DNA of 64,000 bases from Lepidurus packardi. Its lineage: Eukaryota; Arthropoda; Branchiopoda; Notostraca; Triopsidae. Both the position numbers and the translations under genes were made by a program. Location: the NCBI GenBank assembly GCA_023053545.1, contig JAKZAN010000006.1, forward strand, positions 9,642,351-9,706,350, read 5' to 3'. Numbering within the stretch: the stretch's first letter is position 1; each line of letters begins with the position of its first letter. Below are positions 1 through 9,853 of the stretch, piece by piece. The notes beneath the pieces are model-generated. The model was not told the DNA's origin, ran no database searches, and worked only from the letters and a program-made list of their open reading frames with translations.

Positions 1-126
1 ATATTCTATACTATACTGATTGTATTAATATATTATGTTATTATTATATTTATATGTTATTATTATGTTATTAGCATATTTATATGTTATTATGATGTTA
101 TATGATGTTATATTATGTTATTTTTT
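1..126. repeat. AT-rich simple repeat (TTATTATGTTA-like)
   Basis: Irregular repeats of TATTATGTTAT and TTATATGTTAT fill the first 126 bases. No coding content is seen. Confidence 0.8.
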
Positions 127-202
127 ATGTGTGCGGGCGAAAAGACGTGCAAGTTAATTGTTGGTTGATATTATACTATTTTTTTTGAAATTTTTTTTAA
201 AG

Positions 203-901
203 ACACAAAGGAGCTCTTCTCTTTCTAGGGACGGTCAACACCTAGCCCATATATTAAACTTCAGGCAACTTTTTCCCTCAAACCCTAGCTTGGCGGAAGA
301 TTTTTTTCGCCTCTTCATGACCCATATCGACTCCAATGCAAGCAAAACAGCAGTTGCTGCCACAACCATTGGTACATTCATAGGCAAGGACATGAAGCCA
401 ATCTTGAATGCTGCCAGCACCAACATGCTTTGTCCGTTATTAGAAGAATTTCGTAGCTTGGGGCGGGATCCCGAGTATTGCCCCTATTACCTAAACACTA
501 CACAAAACAACTTAGGACCAGTAGGGCGTCCGATATTCAAAAAGAAGCCCAAGAATGCCCGCCTTCAAATCTTGGTATGTTCCTATTTCAATTGTATATA
601 GGTTGTAGCAGTTATGAGAAGCAATTTTTTTAGCCCTGTTCTTCCTCAGAAATGCGGTTTCTGTAAGAATAATGGTGAAACAGAGAATGTATATGCCAGC
701 CATGTGCTCAAGGATTATGAGACCAAGAAAATTTGCTGCCCTATTCTACGCTCATACATGTGCCCGTTGTGCGGTTCAACAGGCGACAACGCCCACACTA
801 TCAAGTACTGCCCCCTAAACCAAGACGAAATAGATCATGCGCTAATTCGGTGCTTGAATGGGCGTCCGATTAAAAAAAAATCCCAAGAAAGTAAGCGATG
901 A
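203..901 (+). CDS. nanos: Nanos-like RNA-binding zinc-finger protein (two exons seen, 5' end missing)
   Basis: Nanos proteins are cytoplasmic translational repressors that act with Pumilio on mRNAs in germline cells. The 650-817 stretch encodes the family's paired CCHC fingers: CGFC, a His 13 residues on, then CCPILRSYMCPLCG, GDNAHT and KYCP. Exon A is taken from 203 because a pyrimidine-rich tract ends in AG at 201-202; the open frame upstream to 158 is then intronic. The intron is 575-649 (GTATGT...CCTCAG, 75 nt, phase 0). It joins the exon A frame directly to the first finger Cys codon region, while the ATG at 614 lies inside the intron. The stop is TGA 899-901. No start Met is visible, so at least one upstream exon is missing or unrecognised. 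The domain call is strong; the exon A assignment is inference. Confidence 0.8.
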
Positions 902-927
902 AATCTTGGTGTGTTCCCAATGATTGT
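519..927 (+). repeat. Diverged tandem duplication inside the Nanos-like gene
   Basis: Bases 519-593 and 858-927 align with gaps. Both begin GGGCGTCCGAT, have an A-rich lysine-coding middle, and end AAATCTTGGTRTGTTCC. The peptide GRPI(F)KKK therefore occurs near the end of both exons. The first copy supplies the splice donor, while the second holds the stop codon. Confidence 0.5.
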
Positions 928-1117
928 AATCAAGAATAAAACTCTGTGCTAATCAAAGAAACTCTTTCTGAGTCCTATATGTGGTTTTGTTGGTTTCCTA
1001 TATGTTGGGGGACTGGGTTCGAAACATGCAGGATTTCTACTACTGGTACTGGCATCGAATCTTCACAAATAGATGAACATTCGACGTACCTGTGCTACTT
1101 GGGATTTGAATCTCTAG

Positions 1118-1403
1118 TGTTGGAAGATGGCTCGCGTGTGTATGTCTTAAATACCCGTCAACATCCATCGAAGTTTTCTGAGCGTAAACCTATATATATC
1201 CTTGCCTTATATATCTTGCCTATAGGGAACATTTTGTTTATTCCACATATTAAAAACGTCAAAAACGGGATGGAGAGTATATAGAGGCTGTGATCTTCAA
1301 AATGGGCACCAAAACCTAACGCCAGATTTTAAACAGGTCAAAAACGGGATGGAGAGGCTGTGATCTGTAGGATGCTGGGCACCAAAACACGACTATAAAA
1401 TTG
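1118..1403 (+). repeat. Direct repeat copy 1 (about 0.28 kb), pairs with 6622-6901
   Basis: The block starts TGTTGGAAGATGGCTCGCG and ends ACACGACTATAAAATTG, and recurs in the same orientation at 6622-6901 with few differences. Each copy contains an internal duplication of AAAACGGGATGGAGAG...GGCTGTGATCT. It is open in one frame in both copies, but no protein family is recognised. The two copies bracket the EnSpm-like region, so they could be its flanks, a separate short element, or terminal repeats. Confidence 0.8.
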
Positions 1404-2050
1404 GGCCTTTCCAAGGTCATCTGCGTATTAAAAAGGGATGTAGGAAAATTCTGATGTGCTTCAGAAGACGTACTGGAGGGAAACATGTGTCACATTAAAC
1501 CAGCCTTCTTCCTCAATATTCGGCAGCTCCCGTATCTGCTCCAGAGAAAAGTCTGGCAGACCGTTCTTTTGCCTTTACGTGGAAACACCGAACAGCAAGA
1601 ACATTGAGAAGTGTGCAACCGTTTCGTTCGAAAACAAAAACGACAAAGTTGTTGGATATAGTTTCGTGTCCCATTTAATTGAAGAAAAATAAAGTTTGTG
1701 TGCAAAAATGTCTCCTACTTTAGGAGGAACAGTGAAACGTAGGAACCTTTACCATTATAAAGGATCATTTGCCAATATTCCGAGACGTACGCTTTACAAC
1801 ATATTGCATCCAAGTAATTATTTGCAAAACTAATCTTTAAAAATATGTTTTCAAAATGTACATGAAATCAAACCAGTGGCACCTTTATTCCCCAAACTAG
1901 TTGACTTGATTTCTAGCTTGATTTCTAGTCAACTTCTCGGCGTCTTTTGCTTTTTTTAAGACTCACCTATAATTAGTACAGCGCATTGCTTTTTACATAC
2001 ATTTTTGGTCTATGCTTGTCATCTTAACATTACATACTTATCTTTTACAG
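1404..2050. other. No recognised gene
   Basis: This AT-rich stretch holds only short open frames without recognisable motifs. It probably contains the upstream region and first intron of the transposase gene that follows. Confidence 0.5.
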
Positions 2051-4579
2051 AATCGTCCAAAAGCGTACCGGAAAACACTTGCAGCACACAATATGTAATG
2101 ACTATTTTATATTTTTTTAAACAGTTCTATTTTTAGTTAATCCTAGCGTAAGTCTTTTGCTTCGTTTGCTCTACTGTGAGGTCGATACATTCTTCCTATT
2201 TCATGACTTGATTCTCAAACGTACTTTCAGGTTGATAAGGAAAGCGTCGAAACGATGTCCATAGATGACGAATCTGCGGATATTTTATCAATTAACGTGA
2301 ACCAGGAAGCGTTTGAAGGAAACGAAGGCATTGACGAAAACGATGAACTACTCAGCGAAGGTGACCTTGAGCCAAAGCTCGATGATATAATACCTGGAGC
2401 GAATGTTTCGTATAAGGAAAAAGATATGATGCTGTTGTCCTTTATATTGCGGTGTACTCTCAGCGATGTTGCCGTGGGGTTTTTGTTGCGTATCTGTTCA
2501 GCCCTCAACAACGCGGTCCCTCCGAAAAGCGTTTACCTATTTAAGAAAACGTATTCCTCTGTCTTTGATAATAATGTTAAGAAGATCGACCTTTGTCCGA
2601 AGTGTGGTTACATTTTCAGGGCTAAATTTTTGGCAAATGGCGAATCGTATTGCACCTCTTGTAAGCACACACCGACAACCGTGGAAATGGAAAAGGGGCC
2701 AGCTTTATTTGAAGTACCTCTCTTACCACAGCTGATACGGTTATTAGAAAAAACAGAAGTGCCGACCAAGTCGAATATCAGTAACCCTACGTATATTCGT
2801 GGGATTGTTGATGGCGCTGCCTATCAGTCTTTTTAGACGAAGACTAACTTTCGTCCAGATCATGACCTCACTTTACAAGTTAATACGGACGGCGCATCTT
2901 TTTTTAAATCGTCCAAGTTTTCTGTTTGGCCTGTCTTTGTAAGCGTTAACGAATTGCCAGTGCGTGATCGTTTTCAAAATATCATGATGGTTGCTTTATG
3001 GGCTGGGAAAGGTAAGCCGAACATGTTAGCCTTGTTTGAACCTCTATCAGCAGAGCTTAAATTAATTAAAAAAAAGAAGCAACTAAAAGACAAACTTGGC
3101 TTCATCAAAAACGTGTACGCAGTCAACATTGTAGCAGATGCTCCAGCGAGAGCTCTAATCCGCAATTGCAAGCAGTTTAACGGTGAATTTGGCTGTGATT
3201 TTTGCTACCATCCAGGCGAATGGAATTCCGGCCGAAGAGTTTATCCAGTGAAAAATGGGACCATTTATGACAAACGTACCGTCCGTCAGCATAGTCATGA
3301 TTGCGACGAAGTCAATCGTACGAGTAAGCCTTTCAGAGGCGTGAAGGAACCAACTGTCCTTGTCCTTTATGAAGGCCTGGATGTTGTTGAGGCTATCGTC
3401 CCGGAGTACATGCATGGTGTACTGCTTGGTGTATTTAAGCAATTGCTTACAATGCTGACTAAGACTGAGAACAAGAATCAACCGTTTTACGTAGGTCCTG
3501 CGAAAATAGCAGCAGTTAACCGGAAGATTGCCGCTATCAAACCACCTTCCGAAATAACTCGCGTTCCGCAAGCCTTGTCCGATTTAGCGTACTGGAAAGC
3601 TTCAGAATTTAGAGCCTTCCTTATATTTTATTCGCTGCCAGTCTTATCTGGTGTTATTCCAGCTCAAATATTGAAGCACTTGTTGCTTCTGGTTATTGCA
3701 ATGCATGTGATGTTGAGCGAAAAGATTTGCCGTACAGACTTGGCTAGGGTTCGTGAACTTCTTGAGGAGTTCGTTGGCGACTTCGAGAGACTGTACGGAA
3801 AGAAGCATATGAGCTACAACGTACATGGTTTACTTCATCTCGCGGACGCAGTAAACAACTGGGGACCCTTGTGGCATTACTCAGCTTTTTCGTTCGAGTC
3901 CTGGAACGGAGTATTAGGAAATTTGTTCAATGGAACGAAATGTGTTGGACAACAAATTTGTAAAAATTACCTTGGATTGAAAACCGTTCGGGACATGACC
4001 ATTTCTGCCGGTACGCAACGTCCTCAATGTACTACATTCACTAACGAATTATTTGGCAACCGCTTAACGGACAAGATTTCAAGGTCCGGACCAATGACCT
4101 GCTTCGGAAAACCTAAACCTACGATGCTCGAACAATGTGACCGAGCAGCTTTAAGCGCTGTGTTTGAAAAAAATTATTTGCCAGCTGACGTTATAGTACA
4201 GTACTTTTCAAGATTCACGGCGTACAACAGACTCTGGACAGTCAAGAAAGCCGACGGTACGCACCGCAAAGACGATAGTTGGGTGCTTCTCGAAAGCGAG
4301 TGTTTTCAAATAGAGAAATGCATCAAGATGCTCTCCAAGGATGACGGTAAGGTCCTCCTGCCCGAAGGATATTTCGTTTTGGGACGCAAGTTTACTTTAA
4401 CCCAATTCAAACATCAAGTTCCAAATACCAGCACAACGATGCGATTCCTCCTGGTGGCGAAAAAGAGTAGTGTGGTAAAAGTCATAAGTATTAACGAACA
4501 TGCTCGAAAATGTTGTCACGTGAGTGTGTCCGGTGTTAGTTACGTAACACCTTTGCCTAATCCCGCAGAGAGGGACTAG
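2051..4579 (+). pseudogene. EnSpm/CACTA-like transposase, interrupted by one in-frame stop
   Basis: The main open region runs in one frame from exon start 2231 (after TACTTTCAG) to TAG at 4579, broken only by an in-frame TAG at 2834-2836. A likely upstream exon is 2051-2094, in compatible phase. Family signatures of Tnp2-like transposases include NTDGASFFKSS just after the stop, SVWPVFVSVNELP, the Cys pair in FGCDFCYHPGE, the acidic EYMHGVLLGV, and a DUF4218-like stretch YNVHGLLHLADAVNNWG...FSFESWNGVLGNL. Two CXXC pairs (CPKCGY, CTSCKH) in the N-terminal part suggest a zinc ribbon. The protein would act in the nucleus to cut and join element ends. Family level is confident. Whether the stop is a mutation, a read-through codon or an error cannot be decided from the sequence. 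Confidence 0.75.
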
Positions 4580-4649
4580 TTTATAAAATTCAAATGTTTC
4601 GCTTGAACGTTTTGAAGATAATTTGAAATGCTTATTAAAGCCTCGTGAG

Positions 4650-4671
4650 ATGATTTCCTTAAGGAAATCAT
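4650..4671. repeat. Perfect 22-bp palindrome
   Basis: ATGATTTCCTT is followed directly by its reverse complement. It is followed by TGAG, the same tetranucleotide that follows the hairpin at 4735-4759. It lies just 3' of the transposase and may be a terminator-like or subterminal protein-binding site. Confidence 0.8.
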
Positions 4672-4734
4672 TGAGTTAACCATTGGTAATAAACATCCGA
4701 GAGGTTGCTTTCAAATATAAAAATGCCACCGTGA

Positions 4735-4759
4735 AATGGTATCTTCTAAAGATACCATT
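4735..4759. repeat. Hairpin with 11-bp arms and 3-nt loop
   Basis: AATGGTATCTT and its reverse complement are separated by CTA, then followed by TGAG as at 4671. It is paired with the 22-bp palindrome 64 bp upstream. Confidence 0.8.
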
Positions 4760-4885
4760 GAGCTTAGAGTTATCTTGCATCCGGTGATGGCAATAAGAGT
4801 TAATGGCTGAAAGTAAAGGCTAGTTTTCACGATGATTCAAACGTACGAGTAATTACAAATCAACACAAAAGGTACGTACAATAAT

Positions 4886-5121
4886 TTATTTGTAAAAAAA
4901 ATTCACCAAGCTAAAGTTGGCCACGCCAGCTAGAATTGTAACCAGCATCGCGACCTTATTGTGAACCACGCCGCGGCCTTTGGTGCTGCTGCGCCCTGCT
5001 TGCTGCAGACTGCCTCTATAATTGCCTCTACCGCCAATAGGATAATAACGACTGCCGCCACCACGATGGCCGCCATGTGTTTGCATTATTTCACGCAGCA
5101 CAGCCAAATATTCACTTGTAC
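4886..5121 (-). CDS. Gly/Arg-rich exon, probable 3' exon of the BEN-like gene
   Basis: On the minus strand a splice acceptor (TAACTTACAG) at about 5122 opens a frame with GGHRGGGSRYY, GGRGNYRGS and KGRG, an RGG-type RNA-binding composition, ending at 4886. It lies on the same strand and downstream of the spliced gene at 5694-6605. The connecting exon (about 5170-5330) cannot be read through in one frame, so the link is inference. Confidence 0.4.
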
Positions 5122-5399
5122 TGTAAGTTACAAAAATGCCTGATTAACGAAAAAAATATAATAATTATTGAATTTACTTACATGTCAAGGTTACGCATCC
5201 TGGCTTGATGCTATGGCAGCACATGCTGGCCTGCCCTCGTGTTCCCGGTCTCTGCTATGGCGTGCCGGATTGGGAGCGTTTATTGTCGTTCTCTTTGCTT
5301 CTTTGGCAGCGTTGTTAGGTTCGACTCAAACGGCATCATGCAAAAGGAAAAATTTGAAAAGGAAAGCACACCTCATCTGTAACCACGACACATGTTTTT

Positions 5400-5693
5400 A
5401 CCTTTTAAATTTCAACTTCAAATTCACGCAATATCAAATGAATTACATTTATTAAAACAATTACAAAAGACAAAATACGAAAATTGCATACAATTTATAA
5501 ATTTAACAATTAAAAAAACATTTTAATACAACATAAAAAAATTCGATAGAAATCATAAAACAAAACATAATAAACACTTACATATTATTATATTAAAGAA
5601 ACATTTTTTAAGATTATAAATTTTGAACTTTTTTTAAATTCCGAATCATTCTCCTGTGTTCCGCATTGCAAATATCCATTATACACTTTTTCA
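5400..5693. other. AT-rich spacer
   Basis: Very A+T-rich sequence lies between the last clear BEN-like exon and the Gly/Arg-rich exon. It reads as intron or 3' flank, with no motif recognised. Confidence 0.4.
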
Positions 5694-6605
5694 CTATTTT
5701 CCTATCCACATTTTTTTTTTACACACGTATGCAATAACGTCCTCCACCACACTTTCCTCCAGCTTTTGTTTCGGCGTTTGTTTTTTTGCACTGTCAACCG
5801 ATGAAGGCCTACCAGTTAAGGAACTGGTGGCCAACATCTCGGCACCAAATAGTTTACGCATTAAGTAAATTGTTATACTGTTTGGTGTTGTTTGTGGAAG
5901 ATCCGCTAGGCATTGCGCAACTTCCCGTTCGCTGAGTTCTAGCTCGCCAAATGTGACTGTCTGAAAAAGAAATGTAAATTAATGAAATATCTGAAAGTAA
6001 ATTTTTACTGAAATTAAAAAAATAAAAGTGTTGTATAGATACTTACTGGAGCGGGTGGCGGATTCCTTTCTTCTTGTAATTTCCTTATTTGGACCGCCAT
6101 TTCTGCCATCTTTTCTTCCATGGATGGACGCTGCATGGAAGAACTCGCGGGACGCAAAGATGGACACACTACTTCATGATTGACATCGGGGGCATCATCT
6201 TCTTCATCTTCGCCTGAAGATTCCTTGGAAGATTCATCAGACGAATAATAAGTCACTGCTGATGTCGATGCGATTGCTGCAATTGGGTGGACGTCTGCAG
6301 CATCCGCAGCATCCGCAAGGCGTTTTGATGCTGCCTAAAATAACACGCAGAATTAAAACATTTATCGAAATAAAACAAAATTAGTGACGTTTTAGTTACA
6401 ACATTCACTTTTTAGTACGAACCTTGTTAAACACGCGTAGCGCTTTTGGTAACCGGGTAACTTTTTGCGGTTGGTCTGGGACGGGCAAGGGGACGATTTG
6501 TTTTTTGGCAATCTGTTTACCAGGCTTCTTTCCCATTTCACAATTTTCGTACACTCTTTGCTTCGAAACTCTTTTTTTTTCAAGGACCGACATGGTTCCA
6601 TGCAA
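5694..6605 (-). CDS. Three-exon gene with acidic region, coiled coil and BEN-like domain
   Basis: Three minus-strand exons connect in phase 0: 6605-6423, 6334-6047 (donor GTAAGT at 6046-6041) and 5960-5694 (stop). Exon 1 is basic, consistent with nuclear import. Exon 2 has an Ala-rich stretch, an acidic Ser/Asp/Glu block (YYSSDESSKESSGEDEED), then a short helix EEKMAEMAVQIRKLQEER of coiled-coil type. Exon 3 contains RKLFGAEMLATSSLTGR and a following amphipathic helix, which fits the BEN domain, a DNA-binding fold of chromatin and transposon proteins. The gene is convergent with the EnSpm-like transposase, so it may be the element's second DNA-binding protein. No ATG context was tested. BEN is a pattern judgement, not a search result. 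Confidence 0.55.
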
Positions 6606-6621
6606 AGGGTATAGCCTATAC

Positions 6622-6901
6622 TGTTGGAAGATGGCTCGCGTGTGTATGTCTTAAATACCCGTCAACATCCATCGAAGTTTTCTGAGCGTAAACCTATATA
6701 TCCTTGCCTATATATCTTGCCTATATGGAACATTTTGTTGCTTCCACATTTTAAAAAGGTCAAAAACGGGATGGAGAGTATAGAGGCTGGGATCTTCAAA
6801 ATGGGCACCAAAACCTCACGCCAGATTTTAAACAGGTCAAAACGGGATGGAGAGGCTGTGATCTGTAGGATGCTGGGCACCAAAACACGACTATAAAATT
6901 G
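6622..6901 (+). repeat. Direct repeat copy 2, pairs with 1118-1403
   Basis: Same block and orientation as 1118-1403. It begins 17 bases beyond the start codon of the minus-strand gene, so it could supply that gene's upstream region. Confidence 0.8.
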
Positions 6902-7289
6902 TATGTATGCTTTGGTTGTGTGTACCCATTTTATTGCCATGCTGTAGCGCCATAAAGGGATGGTCTTAAGATTTCTAAATTCTCATACATCTTGCAAGTT
7001 TCATTTTGCATTGCCAGAGGTTCAACCACGATGTATTTATGTTTTAAAACTGGGCAGGATGACTATGACGTTTAGGCAAAGGGTAATACCGTGTCCGTAC
7101 CCAGAATTTTGGTCCTGGGGGTTTCAAGCCAGGTCCGTATTTTAAATTGTGTATTTAACTGCTTGCAATAAAAATCACATGGCTTACCAGGTTTAATGTC
7201 AAACAACCCCCGAAACAAAATCCTAGATACGGCCCTGTTAGTCAGGTCAAAAAGGAAAACAACAATATGGGCAAAAGTTGTATTTATAA

Positions 7290-7583
7290 CCCCTATATAT
7301 GTAGAAGTCTGTCGCGGGGACGGATGGAAAATAAAAATACTATTACACATTGGTCGACAAAGAGACTATAGGTTCTGCTTAAAGCCTATGTCAACCTTGG
7401 AGCAGCAAAAGGAAGGTATTAACTGTGATTATTTGTTGTTTAGACGGGTTTTTGGCACTAATTAATGAATTTACCTTAATCACAGAAGATCATGCGAATG
7501 AAGCAGCCGCAGTGGCGGATGCCAAATACCAAGTGGAGGTAATTAAAGCAGCAATTGATGCCGCTGTGAGGGCTGCGGTATAG
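7290..7583 (+). pseudogene. Dead paralogue of the zinc-knuckle gene at 22302-22730
   Basis: The segment matches 22150-22510 in upstream DNA, exon 1, intron and the start of exon 2. In exon 1 (7397-7415) the start ATG is TTG. Exon 2 starts at 7486 after TTAATCACAG and ends early at TAG 7581-7583, so the zinc-knuckle exon is absent. The Ala-rich helix (EAAAVADAKYQ) is preserved. Confidence 0.7.
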
Positions 7584-7597
7584 ATCTATCCTCAGCT

Positions 7598-8882
7598 CTA
7601 GACCATATACGGAGTATATGGTCTCCAGAGTATATGATCGTAATTCATCAATAGTGATGATGCATTGATGCGTAATGCATCAATAGTGGACCGCAGTGAA
7701 GCATCAGGAGATGTTGGAAGTAGTGCTTCTGTTGGTGTCAAATCCGCCAATTGCCCATTCAGATCAGCCTCGAAGTCCCGAACTGATTGGTTTGCTCGAC
7801 GTCTCTCTTCAGTATCCTCAATATCATTGATTTCCGCTCCGATGCGTGTCTTAGTAGCGCTCCAAGCATCCTTTACATGAGTGACAATAATCTTGGCGTA
7901 TTCAAGGGTCTTCCCAAGAATTCTTGTTCGTTTTTCTTGATTAAACCATGGGGTGGTGGATCCCTTTCGATACAGCATTGCGTAGAGGATGTCCACAGCT
8001 GATGGACCAAGGGGTTTTAAAGCTTTGTAGACTTCATCGATAAATCCAAGATCAACCAGGTAAATGATATCCACGATTCTGGGTTCCGGGAGGGCCGTTG
8101 CCATTAACGCCACTCTAGCTTGATCCCTTGAACTATGCAAATGGGCTCTCACTCCTGCTGTGTTGTAGGCTGCCCAGTCCGCTTTCTCCTTCTCATCCAA
8201 GGACTCCGCATGGTATAATAATCCTAAATATGCAAACTTTGGAAAATTGGATACTTGGAGAGCAGGTGGTGGCTGTCATCCCTCGAAATGGCTGACCCTG
8301 GATCATGGTCATGGCATTATCTAATGCCATTGCTTCTGTCTCAAAGTCTGTGCTGAGGGGAGTTTGCTCATTAAGAGTGGCCGTGCGCACCAGCCCTGCA
8401 AATGTAAGAGTAGACAAGTGGACATATGAGAAGACCAACCTTAGGCCATCAAAAATGGCAATCCCCCATGGAGTCACACCTGGAGCCAATTGGAGAGTTT
8501 CCAGTGTAACCATTGTATCCTTTGTTACTTCTAATGAATACTGCATTAGAGAATCTCGACCAATCGTCATTCCCAATGCAGCCGTGACAGATCCGTCAAC
8601 ATCTCCAGGAGCTACCCCTAGTGTTCCATAAATCAGGCGAAACTGGGTCAACTCTAGGGTTTCCTGTCTGGCATTGGCAGAACAAGCCTTATAACGGCCA
8701 TGCACTTGGGTAGTGATTGTATTATCCCGAGTGTACCCTGAAACAAAGCACATGATAGCAGTTTTAGCATAAAATGCTTTGGTGAATTGCACCCTATTGA
8801 TAATTACTGTGCCTTCCTCTGGAGCACCTCGAGATGTTTCCGCTGTGTGATAACTATACTGCTGGAACAACCGAGGTGGCAT
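7598..8882 (-). pseudogene. Endogenous viral element: nucleoprotein-like gene of a negative-strand RNA virus
   Basis: Two overlapping minus-strand frames (8882-8193 and about 8270-7598) together cover a soluble, helix-rich protein of about 430 residues. They are displaced by a frameshift near 8270. Features include VHGRYKAC, LIYGTLGVAPGDVDGS and, after the break, LGLLYHAESL, the hydrophilic RAHLHSSRDQARV and ALPEPRIVDIIYLVDLGF. The overall pattern resembles nucleoproteins of arthropod mononega-like viruses, in particular chuviruses, which are often endogenised in arthropods. The exact family is uncertain. The 5' end abuts a LINE fragment at 8885, and a second partial copy lies inverted at 42811-43185. 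Confidence 0.5.
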
Positions 8883-8884
8883 AT

Positions 8885-9545
8885 AAGGGATATGGGCCTG
8901 TAAGATTTGACTTCATTTTGATCTTTGCCTGTTTTTAAAATAGGTACTACTACGGCATTACACCAATCTTTGGGTACCGTGCCGCACTCCAGTATGCGGT
9001 TAAAAAGCATTCTCAATGCTCGCCTCCAATTTGTTGGCAATCTCGCTAAAATATTATAATGTACCATGTCCTTTCCCTGGCTCGTCTTCGGTGTTTTTCT
9101 TAAGATTTCCTCTATCTCCCATTCCGTAAAAGGTTTGTCGAACTCCGTCGTGCTGTTTCTGTCGCCTACATGTTTTCTATTTCCAATTGCATGTGTAATA
9201 CTTCCGCTTCGTTTGCCTCAGTTTCCGGTTCCTCGCTTTGTATTTTGGCGAAATGCTCCACTAACATTCCTGCTTTATCTTCGTTTTTTTTGTATCCACT
9301 TTCCCCCTGAGTTAAGATATACCCTATCTATATTTTCCGTTGGTGTTCCTTCCATTCTCCTTATTAACTCCCACATTTCTTTGGTTGATGTTTGTATTCC
9401 TAGGCCCTCCACCTTCGACTTCCAGTGGCCTCTTTTCGCCTCCTGTGTAATTCTCTTGCAAATTGCCTTGTGTTTCTTGTATTCTGACAATGTTTCGGCG
9501 CTGGGGTTTCCTTTCATTCTTCTATACTTAGCTCGCACGTTACCT
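8885..9545 (-). pseudogene. LINE (Jockey/R1-type) pol fragment, linker to start of reverse transcriptase
   Basis: The minus-strand frame reads the linker region upstream of non-LTR RT and then the RT entry motifs: NRILECGTVPKDW, AVVVPILKTGKD and KSYRPISL. It stops at PISL, exactly where viral nucleoprotein-like sequence begins. One frameshift lies in an A8/T8 run near 9285. The catalytic RT core (YADD), the endonuclease and the 3' end are missing. Confidence 0.75.
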
Positions 9546-9559
9546 ATAGCCTACATGAA

Positions 9560-9790
9560 TCTATTGGTACCACTCACCGCTTGGCGGCGCTTATTATTTT
9601 ACTCCAAAAGGGTAACAAAAAATGGCTCTCGAGCCGGCATGGATTATTTTACTCCAAAAGGATTACAAAAAATGGCTCTCGAGACGGCATGGATTAATTA
9701 ACTCCAAAAGGGTAACGAAAAATGGCTCTCGAGCCGGCATGGGTTGTTTTACTCCAAATGTTATACGAAAAATGCCTGCCTCTCGAACAC
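9560..9790 (-). repeat. Tandem repeat with GGCTCGAGAGCC palindrome, unit about 50 bp
   Basis: About four units of roughly AGTAAAATAATCCATGCC plus GGCTCGAGAGCCATTTTT, bounded on one side by GCGCCGCCAAGCGGTGAGTG. The same array occurs at 23115-23325 and 41935-42150, always ending in that boundary. The 12-bp core GGCTCGAGAGCC is nearly self-complementary. Confidence 0.85.
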
Positions 9791-9853
9791 GTTCTCCGGA
9801 TTTAAGTACATACGTACGTAATGTACCCCCGAGTCAAAAATGACACTATAGTG

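Larger units (their letters stand above)
8508..9797 (-). repeat. Left arm of a 1.29-kb inverted repeat (partner 41901-43185)
   Basis: This arm contains the first third of the nucleoprotein relic, the LINE fragment and the GGCTCGAGAGCC tandem repeat, and reappears in reverse complement at 41901-43185. An 87-codon open frame is unchanged between arms, and both share the same A8 frameshift, so the duplication is younger than the decay. Confidence 0.9.

Noticed and set aside
614-649. ATG at 614 as start of the Nanos-like protein
   Set aside because: It lies in an interval with good donor and acceptor sites in matching phase, so it is more likely intronic.
9560-9790. tRNA-like or SINE head at GCGCCGCCAAGCGGTGAGTG
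   Set aside because: No A/B box spacing or cloverleaf could be formed.
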